A stretch of DNA of 64,000 bases from Plantago ovata. Lineage: Eukaryota; Streptophyta; Magnoliopsida; Lamiales; Plantaginaceae. The position numbers and the translations under genes were made by a program. Below, piece after piece: positions 37,000-46,479 of this stretch (positions are counted from its first letter, which is position 1; each line of letters opens with the position of its first letter). Below the pieces are notes generated by a model. The model was not told the origin of the DNA. It did not search any database and saw only the letters and a list, made by a program, of their open reading frames with translations. The stretch spans positions 136,806,096-136,870,095 of the forward strand of contig CM051455.1 of the NCBI GenBank assembly GCA_028274465.1. The letters run 5' to 3'.

Positions 37000-38090
37000 T
37001 TTTGTTCTTTTCAGGTTTTAGGTGGAAATTGCGTTTTTGGATATAATTCATGGCGAAATAATGATGTTTTGGTGCAACGAGATCACCCGTGGCGTGTCAA
37101 GGAGTGCCGAGACGAGTTTCAAGGCCAAGAGATCAAGTTCGGAGCTCAAAACCGTGTAAGGGGCCGAATTCAAGGATCCAAAGGAAGAATTCCACACGGG
37201 TCGCGTTCTACCCGTGCGGGGCGCACCGCCGCATACGGGGCGGTGCGCCGCGGAGCTTCCGACAGCTTTATATATATATATCCCAAAATCTGCGAATTTT
37301 CATATCTCTTTTCTTATTTTTCCAGACATAAACCCTAGAGCTTGTTATGGGTATATTTTCTATTAGATTCTTTGTAACTTAGCGAATTTGGAGCTAGAGG
37401 AGAGATTTGGACACCGTTTAATCTCGGAGATTGACAACCTTTGGTGGTAACCTTGTATCTCACAATTCTGCTATTTATCTTTCAATTAAACATGTTTTCT
37501 TTCATTATTGCTTCGATTATGATTGTTTATTGTTTTATTGATATGAGTAGCTAAGCTCTAGTTGGTGATAGTATATGAATTCGTAGCTAGGGTTCGTATT
37601 ATGCATGATTGAGTTTTTGAGTCTTTTACTTGTTTAATTATCTTAATTCGATTCTTTGATCCGACTAAGCCATATATCTTCGTAGAAAAGTGTTAGAAAC
37701 ACTAGGACAATTCAAGATCATCGATTCAATTATATATAATTTGCAAGTACTGCTTGATCTAAGACTGACAACCTTAGCCAAGTATAGTATAGATAGTAAG
37801 CTTTCAAAATACACGTCTACAAATATGTCTTTGGTGTTCGGTAAATCGAATTACTTTTAAGGCAGTACGAGTTGCACTTTCATGCATAATTAGAACTTGA
37901 TGCTTAGAACGAGCATACTATCACCGGCTTTCTCCATATATTGTTAAGTTAAGTTAGAGATAAATTTGTGTTCTGAAATTATATATAGTTATTTAGTTAA
38001 AGCTAGTTTAGTCCTTAGAGATCGACACTCGAGGTCATCTTACCTCTGCACTACGTGTTTTGTGTAGTTGTGAGTTGCCCTTTGGCTTAA
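37000..38090 (+). mobile_element. Gypsy (Athila/Tat-like) LTR or leader remnant
   Basis: A GC-rich segment with small inverted repeats (GCGGGGCGCACCGCCG / CGGGGCGGTGCGCCGC, about 37,217-37,253) and a TATATATATA box (37,270) precede CAATTAAACATGTTTTCTTT, GATATGAGTAGCTAAGCTCT and GAGATCGACACTCGAGGTCA. This order recalls LTR and leader regions of plant Athila/Tat gypsy elements. No polyprotein is present. Ends are not defined. Confidence 0.4.
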
Positions 38091-38184
38091 AACAAATTTA
38101 TTTGATTGTTCGAGTCTGACAATCTCGTTCATTATGCTTCCCATAGTTTCATATGTTTTTGTAGAGCCTGAATTAACATACATT

Positions 38185-38338
38185 CTGGTGCTAATTTTTT
38201 TTTAAAACGACAATTCGGCAAATATTACAACTACTACTACACTAATGTTATATAAACTTCCTAAATCACCTTATTTCTCTACTTCACTAGCCGAACTCCT
38301 TACCGCTGCACCACCTTATAACTTCCGCTGGTGCTAAT
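38185..38338 (-). mobile_element. Complete SINE with 11-bp target-site duplication
   Basis: CTGGTGCTAAT flanks the insert at 38,185-38,195 and 38,328-38,338. Between them, on the minus strand, lies an A-box-like GGTGCAGCGGTAAGG, then GGAGTTCGGCTAGTG, then ...GTAGTTGTAATATTTGCCGA..GTCGTTTT and poly-A. The unit is about 132 bp. Other family fragments are at 12,868 and 54,331. Confidence 0.85.
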
Positions 38339-38344
38339 CTTAAG

Positions 38345-39290
38345 CTATAGTGATTTGAGTGTATAATGTTGCTCAAAGTTCTTCTAGAAATTGGTATGAA
38401 TCGGATTGGTCCACTACTGAATTAGATATGTAAGAATCGAATCTGTGGTGGATTCACTTCAGTTTTGTTGGGATCGGATCCAGACTTAAGTGGAGCAGGG
38501 GTTGATCTTGAAAAAAAAAAGTGAAAATGCTAAAATTATATGGCTTTTGGTGCTAGGTCCATTCAGATCCGATCAAAGAAAATATTTTTAGATCGGACCC
38601 TATATGGAGCGGGGTCAAATTGGGTCGAAGTTTATGGAGCAATTCCAACTTGCCAAGCCTTGCTTATAGGAAAACAATAAAAGCTAGAGAGAGTGTCAGT
38701 GTGTCGAATAGATAAATGGATATCCGGGTAAAATTTTCTAAGCTCCATAATATGACGATAAATAGCTATCAACCTCATTTTAAATTTATATCTTAGTATT
38801 ATCTCTTTTCTACCCTTCTTATATATATTTATATTAGTAAAGTTTTCAACAAATTGTAACCTTTTCTAAAATCATGCTAATTTATTTATTTTATCCACTA
38901 ACCTTTGCTTTTAAAACAATCAGTAAAAAAAACTCTCATTTTCACCCACCCCATGTCATCGCTCAATTTTTTCTGAAACTAACTTTTTTTTTTTTGTGAA
39001 ACCAACTTTTTTTCTGAAATTAAGTCGTGAAATTAACTTTTTTTCGGAAATTAATTTTCATTATAAAAATATAATGGACTAATATGGAATAATTTTAGAG
39101 CGTTGAATTTAGTTGATAGAGTTTTAGAAAAATATAATGGATTAATATGTAACGATGTTAGAGATTGGAACTTGGTTGATATACCCTGAGATAGTTGTCG
39201 TTAGTTGTTATATTTTATTATTTTTGTAATTTTCCCATTTTTATTTTCTTTTCCCTCAAACCAGCAGCACAACACAACACCAGTCTAGTC
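38345..39290. other. Spacer upstream of RPL10
   Basis: No gene seen. It contains several GGATCGGA/GATCGGACC-like short repeats (38,400-38,620) and poly-T/AAACTAACTTTTTTT units (38,970-39,060). Confidence 0.4.
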
Positions 39291-39360
39291 TATATTGAGA
39301 AGAAGAAGAAGAAAGAAGAAGATAAGGCAATCCAAAACCTCCCTTTCTGAGCCAGCAGCC

Positions 39361-42353
39361 ATGGAAGCTTCTCTCACCACCTTTTCAACCTCCAAACCAC
39401 CGTCAGCACTCTCCTTCAACAACCTCTTCTCCACCACCACCCACCAAATCCCTCGACGACGACATTTCTTGAAAATCCAAGCCGCAATTAGCCGCACTAA
39501 GAAAGAAGAAACTGTCGAAAAGGTCAAGCAACAGCTCCAAGACTGCCACCTCATTGCTGGCATTGCTTACAAGGGTTTGACTGTCCAGCAATTCCAGCAA
39601 CTCCGTACTCAACTCCCGGAAACTTCCCATCTTTTAGTTGCCAAGAATACCCTCGTCCTTAAGGCCATTGAAGGTACTACTGCTTGGTTTCCCCTTTCAA
39701 TTGTGGGTGTTTTTTTTTCTGTTTAAAGTTATCTCACATTTTTTGCTACTTTTAGTTGAAATATCAATTGGATAACTGTGTACTGCCTGCATTTAGCTTG
39801 ATTTGATGAAATTCGTATTCGACGACGGCGAAAATGTATTTAAAGATTATACATTGTGTTGAGACAGGGGAAACAATTAGGTAATTTATCAGAAATGGAA
39901 TTGTAAAGGGGAAAAAGGATGTTTTTGTTTAAGTTGCACATGGTGTCTTTGTGTTTGTATTGTCGATTTTAGTCTTTGCAAGTGTGGTGATCGGTTTAGT
40001 ATGGATGAATTACTTTGCTGATAATTCGATTATTATGTTAACCACGGTGTTCTTTTAACTCCGTTTCGTTATGCCTAAGTTGCTGATAGTTCTGAGATAA
40101 TATACATGGAGTGTGCATAAGTGTATATGTGTTTTGGATATTTGTCTGGGGTAAAAGCTTAACGGTGAATGAATGTGTATAACCATTTCATTGGGAGGGG
40201 TATGTGAGCTTAACATGTAATGGTGACTGATTTATCAAAACAACTGGAGAGTGTATCTCAATACCTGTGAGGACGAAATTAAGAATGATCCAGCATATTA
40301 TTCCACCCATGACAACAACACCAAGTGGTTTAATATGTCCGATGCTCAATTGCTGGAACTGATGCATATTGACACCTCCTTCACTCTAGTTACCCCGTAT
40401 GATATTCGTCTCCTACGCCTCTATCAAACTCAACTTGCTGTCACGGAAGTAAGTTGTTTATTATAGATAGCTGATTCTATCCCTATGATATTTTCTATAT
40501 ATGATCTGCTGCAGTTTAGTTTGTAGTTGTGTGCCAACAATAATGTGTGATTTACTGCTTTTTTAATTAGTGTTTGTTTTACCGTTACTGCATCTATGTA
40601 TTCATGAACATGGTGCACTTAATTACTTTGGCCTTGTTTGTTTATTTACTGAATTATATCTAGATAAATAAATAGACGACAGATAGATTAGATCAGTGGG
40701 GTTATATATGATTGATCAACGAGTGTTAACAGGTTGTGCTCCAACTTCGGTACTGGCCCTAGTTGGCGGATCGACTTTGCTTCATTGGTGCATTCTGATA
40801 ATGCTCTTTACGCCTTAGCTATCTACCTTGCTTGTTGTGTTATAGAACCTCATTCTGTCCACTTGTGTCGTGTGATTAAAATGTTCAGCCGTGTCTAGTT
40901 ATGGAGTGAACACCACAAAGTCTCATATATTGTGCTTCTTCTCTCTAGTGTGACTTATATTTCTCTGTGCCAATTCACACCATTTAACATGCATGCAAAT
41001 GGTCCTGTTATTAACCTTGTAGCATTTATCTGTATTCTGTCTGAATCAGTCAATCAGCTGCTTCTGTTATTTATTAACTTTAAAGTTGTTTGAGTTGGAT
41101 ATTTTCTTCAAGGCAGCTGAGGTCGTTCTTGTCCAGTCTAGAGTTTTTTGGAACTAGTATGCAACCATCTTGTTACTTGTAGTCGTATGCCAATATTGGT
41201 TCCTTAACTTTCTTTATCTCAAACCAGCAGGTCTCATAGTTCACTAGATGGACGAATTCTTGGACATCCCCCCTTGTTCTCGCACTGAAATACTAGCTTT
41301 TGTACATCAAATAGTTATATCTGCAAACTTGTAGGCTGCATTCTGTACTTTCTGATTACTTTTTGGTGAGCTTAACGGTGAATGAATGTGTATACCTCGT
41401 CCTTAAGGCCCATTGAAGGTACTGCTTAGTTTCCCCTTTGAATTTTGGGTATTTTTCTGTTTAAAGTTATCTCATTTTTGGTACTTTTAGTTGAATATCA
41501 ATTGGATAACTGTGTAGGGTATGGAGGTACTGCATTTAGCTTGATTTGATGACATTTTTAATCTCGACGGTGAAAATGTATTTATACATTATGTTGAGAC
41601 AGGGTAATTTATCAGACATGGTGTCTTTGTGTTTGTATTGTCGATTTTAGCGTTTGCAAGTGTGGCGATCGGTTTAGTATGGATGAATTACTCTGGTGAT
41701 AATTCGATTATTATGTTAACCATGGCGTTGTTTAATTCCGCTTCGTTATGCCTAAGTTGCTGATAGTTCTGAGATGATATGCATGGAGTGTGCATAAGTG
41801 TATATATTTGTTTTGGATATTCGGTGCTACACTAGCGATAGTTATATCTGGGCTAAAAGCTTAAAGGTGAATGAATGTGTATAACCATTTCATTTGGGTT
41901 AAATGAGTTTGTAATTTCATGTCCATGAGATTTGCAAACTATCATTCTGTTTTGGCGAGGTTTTAATTCAAAATTTCTAATTATTCTCTATTAGGTACCA
42001 AATGGGAAGCATTGAAGCCGTGTATGAAGGGGATGAACGCTTGGCTTTTCATCCACAGTGAAGAAATCCCAGCTGCGTTGAAGCCTTATAGAACATTCCA
42101 GAAGGAGAAGAAGTTGGAGGAGAATGATTTTACGGGAGCGGTTTTTGAAGGGAAGTTTTATGGACCTGAGGAGTTCAAGGCATTGGAGAACTTGCCGACG
42201 AGAGCTGAGGTTTATGCACAGATTCTGGGGGCCATGAAGGGACCAGCGTCAGCTGTTGTGGGGACGATCCAGGCTCCTGCAAGGGACTTGATATTGACGC
42301 TTAAAGCTTATTGCAAGAAGCTTGAGGATGAGGGTGCGCCTTCGGTGCAATAG
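39361..42353 (+). CDS. RPL10: 50S ribosomal protein L10, chloroplastic (uL10c)
   Basis: Two exons: 39,361-39,673 and 41,995-42,353. They join through GAAG|GT...AG|GTACC to give 223 aa, matching the usual length of plastid L10. Residues 1 to about 45 are Ser/Thr/Pro/Arg-rich without acidic residues, as expected of a chloroplast transit peptide (cleavage perhaps near QAAISRTKKEE). The mature part has the uL10 core: EETVEKVKQQLQDCHLIAGI, GLTVQQFQQLRTQLPE, LLVAKNTLVLKAIEGT, KWEALKPCMKGMNAWLFIHS and GPEEFKALENLPTR, with the C-terminal helix LILTLKAYCKKLEDEG. L10 anchors the L7/L12 stalk on the plastid 50S subunit. The AUG lies in GCAGCCATGG, a good plant context. The 2.3-kb intron carries a second copy of the exon 1/intron 1 boundary. 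The gene looks intact and converges on the dirigent gene. Confidence 0.95.
39655..41900 (+). repeat. Direct duplication inside the RPL10 intron
   Basis: About 41,398-41,900 repeats about 39,655-40,185 in the same orientation. It includes the last 18 or so coding bases of exon 1 (CCTTAAGGCC(C)ATTGAAGGTACTGCT) and the first part of the intron (TTTCTGTTTAAAGTTATCTC, CGATCGGTTTAGTATGGATG). The copied exon end has an extra C, which would shift the frame if it were used. Copies differ at many single positions. Confidence 0.9.
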
Positions 42354-42394
42354 TCCTCCTGTTTTTGTATGGTATGTGATTCGTTCTTGTCGAT

Positions 42395-43165
42395 TTTGCA
42401 AGTGTAACGAGAGGGTTAGTATGGATGAATTTTGTATATCTGATGTTACATTGGTGATAATTCAATTTAAGTTAACCAAGATGTCACTTAACTTCGTTTC
42501 TCGATGATATACTGAATGTTAGATTGAATGTGGCCAAGTAATGAGAGGTTTAGTATCTGATTTAAATTGGTGATGAATGGATAATAAAGTTAGCCAACAA
42601 AAATGTCATTTAACTTCATTTCTGAATGGATTCATGGTGACGTGTAATCTGCTAAATACTCGTACTTCTTTGGAAGTATATTGAATATGACCAAGTAATG
42701 AAAGGTTTGGTATGGATGTTTTTTTATATCTGACGCTCAGTGGGGATAATTTGATATTTTGATTCTTTAATCAGCAAAATGTTGTTACCTCTGTTTCTTT
42801 ATGAACTCGGTGTTAATTTATTGCTGAATGTTCTGTGATAACACGTATCGGATTTGACAGAGTAATAAGAGGTTTAGTGTGGATGTCATAAACCTGATAC
42901 TACATTGGTTATAAATTATAGACATTTCTTGATGAAGTTGGTGTATATATAACGTGATTTGCTGAATGTTCTGTGATGATATATATAAAAGTTTACCAAG
43001 TATATGTGATGCTACATTGTGTATAATTTGATTATGTAGTCAACAGCAACGTCATCCAACTGCAATTCTTGATAAATTTGATGCTAATGTGCGATTGCTG
43101 AATGTTCTGTGATGATATGAATTTGAATACGAGTCATATGACCAAGTAATCTAATAGCAGAAGTT
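42395..43165 (+). repeat. Degenerate tandem repeats downstream of RPL10
   Basis: About five diverged units of 130-190 bp. Each carries versions of AGTAATGAGAGGTTTAGTAT, GGATG, a TGATA/CTACATTGG segment, GTTAACCAA.ATGTCATTTAACTTC and TTGCTGAATGTTCTGTGATGATAT. The same modules occur in the two RPL10 intron copies (about 39,973-40,110 and 41,650-41,790). Confidence 0.75.
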
Positions 43166-43556
43166 TCAGTTTTACTCAATGTTCTTATACAGATCAAGAA
43201 ACGAATGTCTTTCTTGTTTATGCTAAGTTAGTAAGTTCTATGTGAATTGAACCCGGAATTTTGTTCTGATCAACATGGGTTGTGTTGTCCATCTTGTGTG
43301 ATAAAACTGGCTCTGAGTTGTATCATGGTTGTTATTTTTGTTTTTTCATTTCATATGAGTTCTTCCATAAACTAGAATCCTTTAGCGTTGCCTTTGAAGT
43401 ATAATATGCTGAATTTGATCTTTAGAGCACCAGGTTACTAAGTATGAAAGATAATATATCAAAGGTAATATTTGAAAACAGGATCAATAATTACACAGAC
43501 ACACACATTTACTGAAAATAAAGAAAGACCAACTTCAGAAAGGAAAAGAAGGCCCT

Positions 43557-44720
43557 CTATGGAGTGATATAGAGAGCGAAATGTGTGATGGTCTCCACAC
43601 CATCGGTAGTGTGTTGGTCGACATGAGGAAGAGTCTCGATTGTGGCATACCCTTTAGCATTCTCATACTTGCCGGTTCCACCAATAATGGCGATGTGAGA
43701 AATTGGAGTAGCTGTTCTGTGAACTCCAAAGAAGCTAATAGTGTCATCAGCCTCATGAGGATTGCCATGGAACAATGCTGTCAGTACCAGCGTGTGGCTA
43801 CTTCCATCAGTCGAGCTTGTAAGGTAAAATCCCTGAACTTTTCCGAGAACTCCAGTTCCTAGCTCGTGTCCTTCGGTTATCTCATTGTCCACCACTGTCA
43901 CTGACCCGAACATGAGTTGCTGGACAGTGAGGCCTGCTGGTAGGTTCCCTGCTGTTACGAACGCTTGGTTGCCACCACCATTGACAGCATTGTTTCCGTT
44001 GCTTTGGACAACGGCGTTGCCTGGTGATCCATTTAGGCCGACTAGGAACGGGAAATTGTTGTTGTTGATGGCGCCGTTGACGGTGTTGAGTGGGACCCCT
44101 CCGTTGATTGGGAAGATCGGATTGCTTGGCTTGGAGAATGGCACAAAGCTGTTTGCATCAGTATTCGAAGCGATACCAGCTACCACTCGCCCTGTCGGTT
44201 GGGAACCACCGAGGATATCATGCATATAGAACGACAGCACGGGGTGATCAGCTGATGCAGCAACTGCAGCTCCACCAGCTGGCACGGCAGTTCCGGGAGT
44301 AGTAACTGGTGGGACGTTAGTGGCGGCTCCCCCAGAGGGCAGTGCGGCCTCTGGTGCTTCAACCGGTGGAACGTCGGTCTCTGCAACATCAGGAACCGGC
44401 GCAATAACTTGGGCTGCTGACGTGTCAGCGTCAGGAGTATCGGGTATGGGTGCGACGACAGGTGCTATGGGTTCGGTTGGAGTAGGTGCCACGGTGGCTG
44501 CTACTGGTACGGTAGTTGCTGGAAACTGGCCGCTCGGGAGAGTTGTAACTGGTGGTACGACTAGTGGTGTTGTTGGATTGGTTGTGGCGGGGTTGAATGA
44601 CGGAAAGGGGATCTGTGGGGTCGCTTCGTCGAGGATTCGTGCAGAGCTAGCCAAGGTGGCAGCTAGCAGCAGTAGGCAGATGATGGGCTTGAGAGATGCA
44701 GAACTGAACATTTTCTCCAT
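43557..44720 (-). CDS. Dirigent protein, ESB1/DIR10-like, with Pro/Ala/Thr linker
   Basis: Single exon, 387 aa. Residues 1 to about 26 are a signal peptide (SLKPIICLLLLAATLASSA). Residues 30-160 form a low-complexity linker rich in Pro, Ala, Thr and Val with PPVTTLPSGQ/PPVTTPGTAV-like repeats. The dirigent domain follows: DHPVLSFYMHDILGGSQPTG near 160, then LTVQQLMFGSVTVVDNEITE, GTGVLGKVQGFYLTSSTDGS, LVLTALFHGNPHEADDTISF, IAIIGGTGKYENAKGYATIE and the C-terminal THFALYITP. A signal peptide, long linker and long insertion in the domain are typical of the ESB1 (DIR10), DIR9/16/18/25 subgroup. ESB1 works in the cell wall to organise lignin of the Casparian strip; the same role is only inferred here. 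Of two close in-frame ATGs (44,720 and 44,711) I take the first. Intact; convergent with RPL10. Confidence 0.93.
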   Translation of the reverse strand: MEKMFSSASLKPIICLLLLAATLASSARILDEATPQIPFPSFNPATTNPTTPLVVPPVTTLPSGQFPATTVPVAATVAPTPTEPIAPVVAPIPDTPDADTSAAQVIAPVPDVAETDVPPVEAPEAALPSGGAATNVPPVTTPGTAVPAGGAAVAASADHPVLSFYMHDILGGSQPTGRVVAGIASNTDANSFVPFSKPSNPIFPINGGVPLNTVNGAINNNNFPFLVGLNGSPGNAVVQSNGNNAVNGGGNQAFVTAGNLPAGLTVQQLMFGSVTVVDNEITEGHELGTGVLGKVQGFYLTSSTDGSSHTLVLTALFHGNPHEADDTISFFGVHRTATPISHIAIIGGTGKYENAKGYATIETLPHVDQHTTDGVETITHFALYITP

Positions 44721-44801
44721 TTTGGAATGTGGAAAAGGAAACTGTTTGTTGTAAGGAAGAAGAGAAGTTTGTTTGTTGATGGTGATAGAGTGTAAGAAGG
44801 G

Positions 44802-44811
44802 GATTTATAGC
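44802..44811 (-). promoter_or_regulatory. TATA box of the dirigent gene
   Basis: The minus strand reads CTATAAATCC 82-91 bp upstream of the ATG, followed by a CT/CA-rich leader (CTTCTTACACTCTATCACCA, then CAACAAACAAAC), typical of a plant 5' UTR. Confidence 0.65.
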
Positions 44812-44829
44812 TTGCAGTGTCATTTTAAT

Positions 44830-45770
44830 GGAAAGTGGAGTGGAGCTGATAGGGCTTATGTGGAGTTGTTGAAGCCCTGATCTGTGTTACAAAAGTGAGA
44901 TTATTATTATAGTTCTGATCATATACCTAAACTCCTCTGTAAAATGCATCAACAATTTATAAATTGATTGCAATTAGTTAATATTGGATTGTTTATCACT
45001 AATGGTTAGAAATATGGAGTTGTTGAAGCTCTCTTATTATGTGGTGGTTTTGTTGAGTTTAATTTCCTCTCCAACTAATTAATGTCATATACTCAGTAAG
45101 TACTGTCATATACTCAGCAAGTACTGACTACTGTACTAGATTTCTTGGTGTCGACGGCGGCAGACCACGGGTATGTCCCTTGTAGTTGCATTACATTTTG
45201 TTGGTGTAGCATCTCATAAACCTCCTTTTTACGTGGAATGTCAAAAATAAATCATTAAATTGAAAGGAGACGAGATTTCAGAATACCGGAAATTACAGAA
45301 CGAAGGTGCTAATTGGAGTCATCAATAATCAGGCTGAAATTTCCTTCAATTTTTTTTTTTTTTAATTTGATAATGGGATGAAAGAAGTTCATGATTAGAT
45401 GAGACATTCTCATCAAACTTTCTAACATAACATCACTTGGCTTACTTGAAATAAACTCAAGGTTTTGATAGATATCCACTTCTGTATGTATAAAATTAAA
45501 AGAAACATAAAATGCAGAATTCAGCTCATTTTAATCATATTGTAATTCCTGTTTCTGTATATAGAAGAAACCCATCCAAATTTTAGACTAGATCATCTTA
45601 CATATTACAAACAAAATATATAAAAATAATTATCTTACATATTTGCAATGCCGAAAAAAATACTTTTTATTTACTGGCCACTAGCTAGAAGCTGCAATTG
45701 GTAGGGATGAGTTTAATGGCTATTCCCTCCAAATATGAAGAGAATTGGGCTCCTAAAGTTGACTTGCCCC
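44830..45770. other. Upstream spacer of the dirigent gene
   Basis: No gene recognised. It includes a direct repeat TCATATACTCAG(T/C)AAGTACTG (about 45,087-45,127) and a poly-T run at 45,350-45,363. Confidence 0.4.
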
Positions 45771-45778
45771 AAAACAAA

Positions 45779-46461
45779 ATGTCTCTCCAACTAGCCCTGT
45801 CTCTCCTTCTCCTAACCTCAACACACTCCCTAGGTATGTGAATGTTGGTTCCGACAATGTGGGGGCAGAAGCTGATGATGGATTCAGGAACTTCCCTACC
45901 GTGGGTCAAATGTTACCAACATAAATCCTAACTCTTATAACCCACTTTCTTCCACATCTGCACTCCACATCCAATGCTATGATGCTGATTGCAGGAGGGA
46001 TTGGTATGACTATCTGTTTTGCCGAACAAATGATGGTCGATGGACTTTGAATCCACATCGACCATCATATGTTCGCAAAACAAATAATCATACCAATCCC
46101 TCCTGCATCATAGCATCGGATGTGGATCGAAGATGTTGAAGAAAGTGGGTTATAACAGTTAGATTGACGACGTCGGTAGCATTTCACCCATGTTAGGGAA
46201 GCTCCTGAATCCATCATCAGAAGCTGCCCCACATTGTCGGAACCAACAGACACTAAGGGAGCTAGCAAATAGGCCGCCTTCCGCCTATACCGTTAGCCTT
46301 TGTGTAGTATTCGTTGTTTGGTAGGTAGGAGGTGGGGGTGGTAGGTGAATTAAATTAATCACCGTGATAGAATCATTGGTAGAAGCAGCAGTAGCAGGGA
46401 GTGTCTTGTTGGTGTGTGTATGAGGTTAGTAGCAGGAGAGGCGGGCTAGTTGGAGAGACAT
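45779..46461. pseudogene. Inverted duplication of an aspartic protease (nepenthesin-like) 5' fragment
   Basis: The left arm (about 45,779-46,045, sense on plus) and right arm (about 46,052-46,461, sense on minus) are head-to-head copies of one coding fragment around a loop of a few bases at about 46,043-46,052. Both begin ATGTCTCTCCAACTAGCCC (signal peptide MSLQLALSLLLLTSTHSLG in the left arm). Both contain GTTGGTTCCGACAATGTGGG, GATGATGGATTCAGGA, TATAACCCACTTTCTTC and GGAGGGATTGGTATGA. The right arm encodes VGSDNVGQLLMMDSGASLTW then VKC, the first catalytic D(S/T)G(S/A) motif of A1 proteases. The right arm keeps about 105 bp (reading INLIHLPPPPPTYQTTNTTQ) that the left arm lacks. Frames are broken in both arms. 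A transcript through this would fold into a long hairpin. Confidence 0.85.
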
Positions 46462-46479
46462 TACCAGGACTAGGAGGAG

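Noticed and set aside
36769-37338. 189-codon frame crossing retroelement-like sequence
   Set aside because: No recognisable domain. The 3' half translates a GC-rich LTR-like stretch, including a TATATATATA run as YIYI.
44320-44754. Gly/Ala/Val/Thr-rich frame opposite the dirigent gene
   Set aside because: Antisense shadow of the Pro/Ala/Thr linker.
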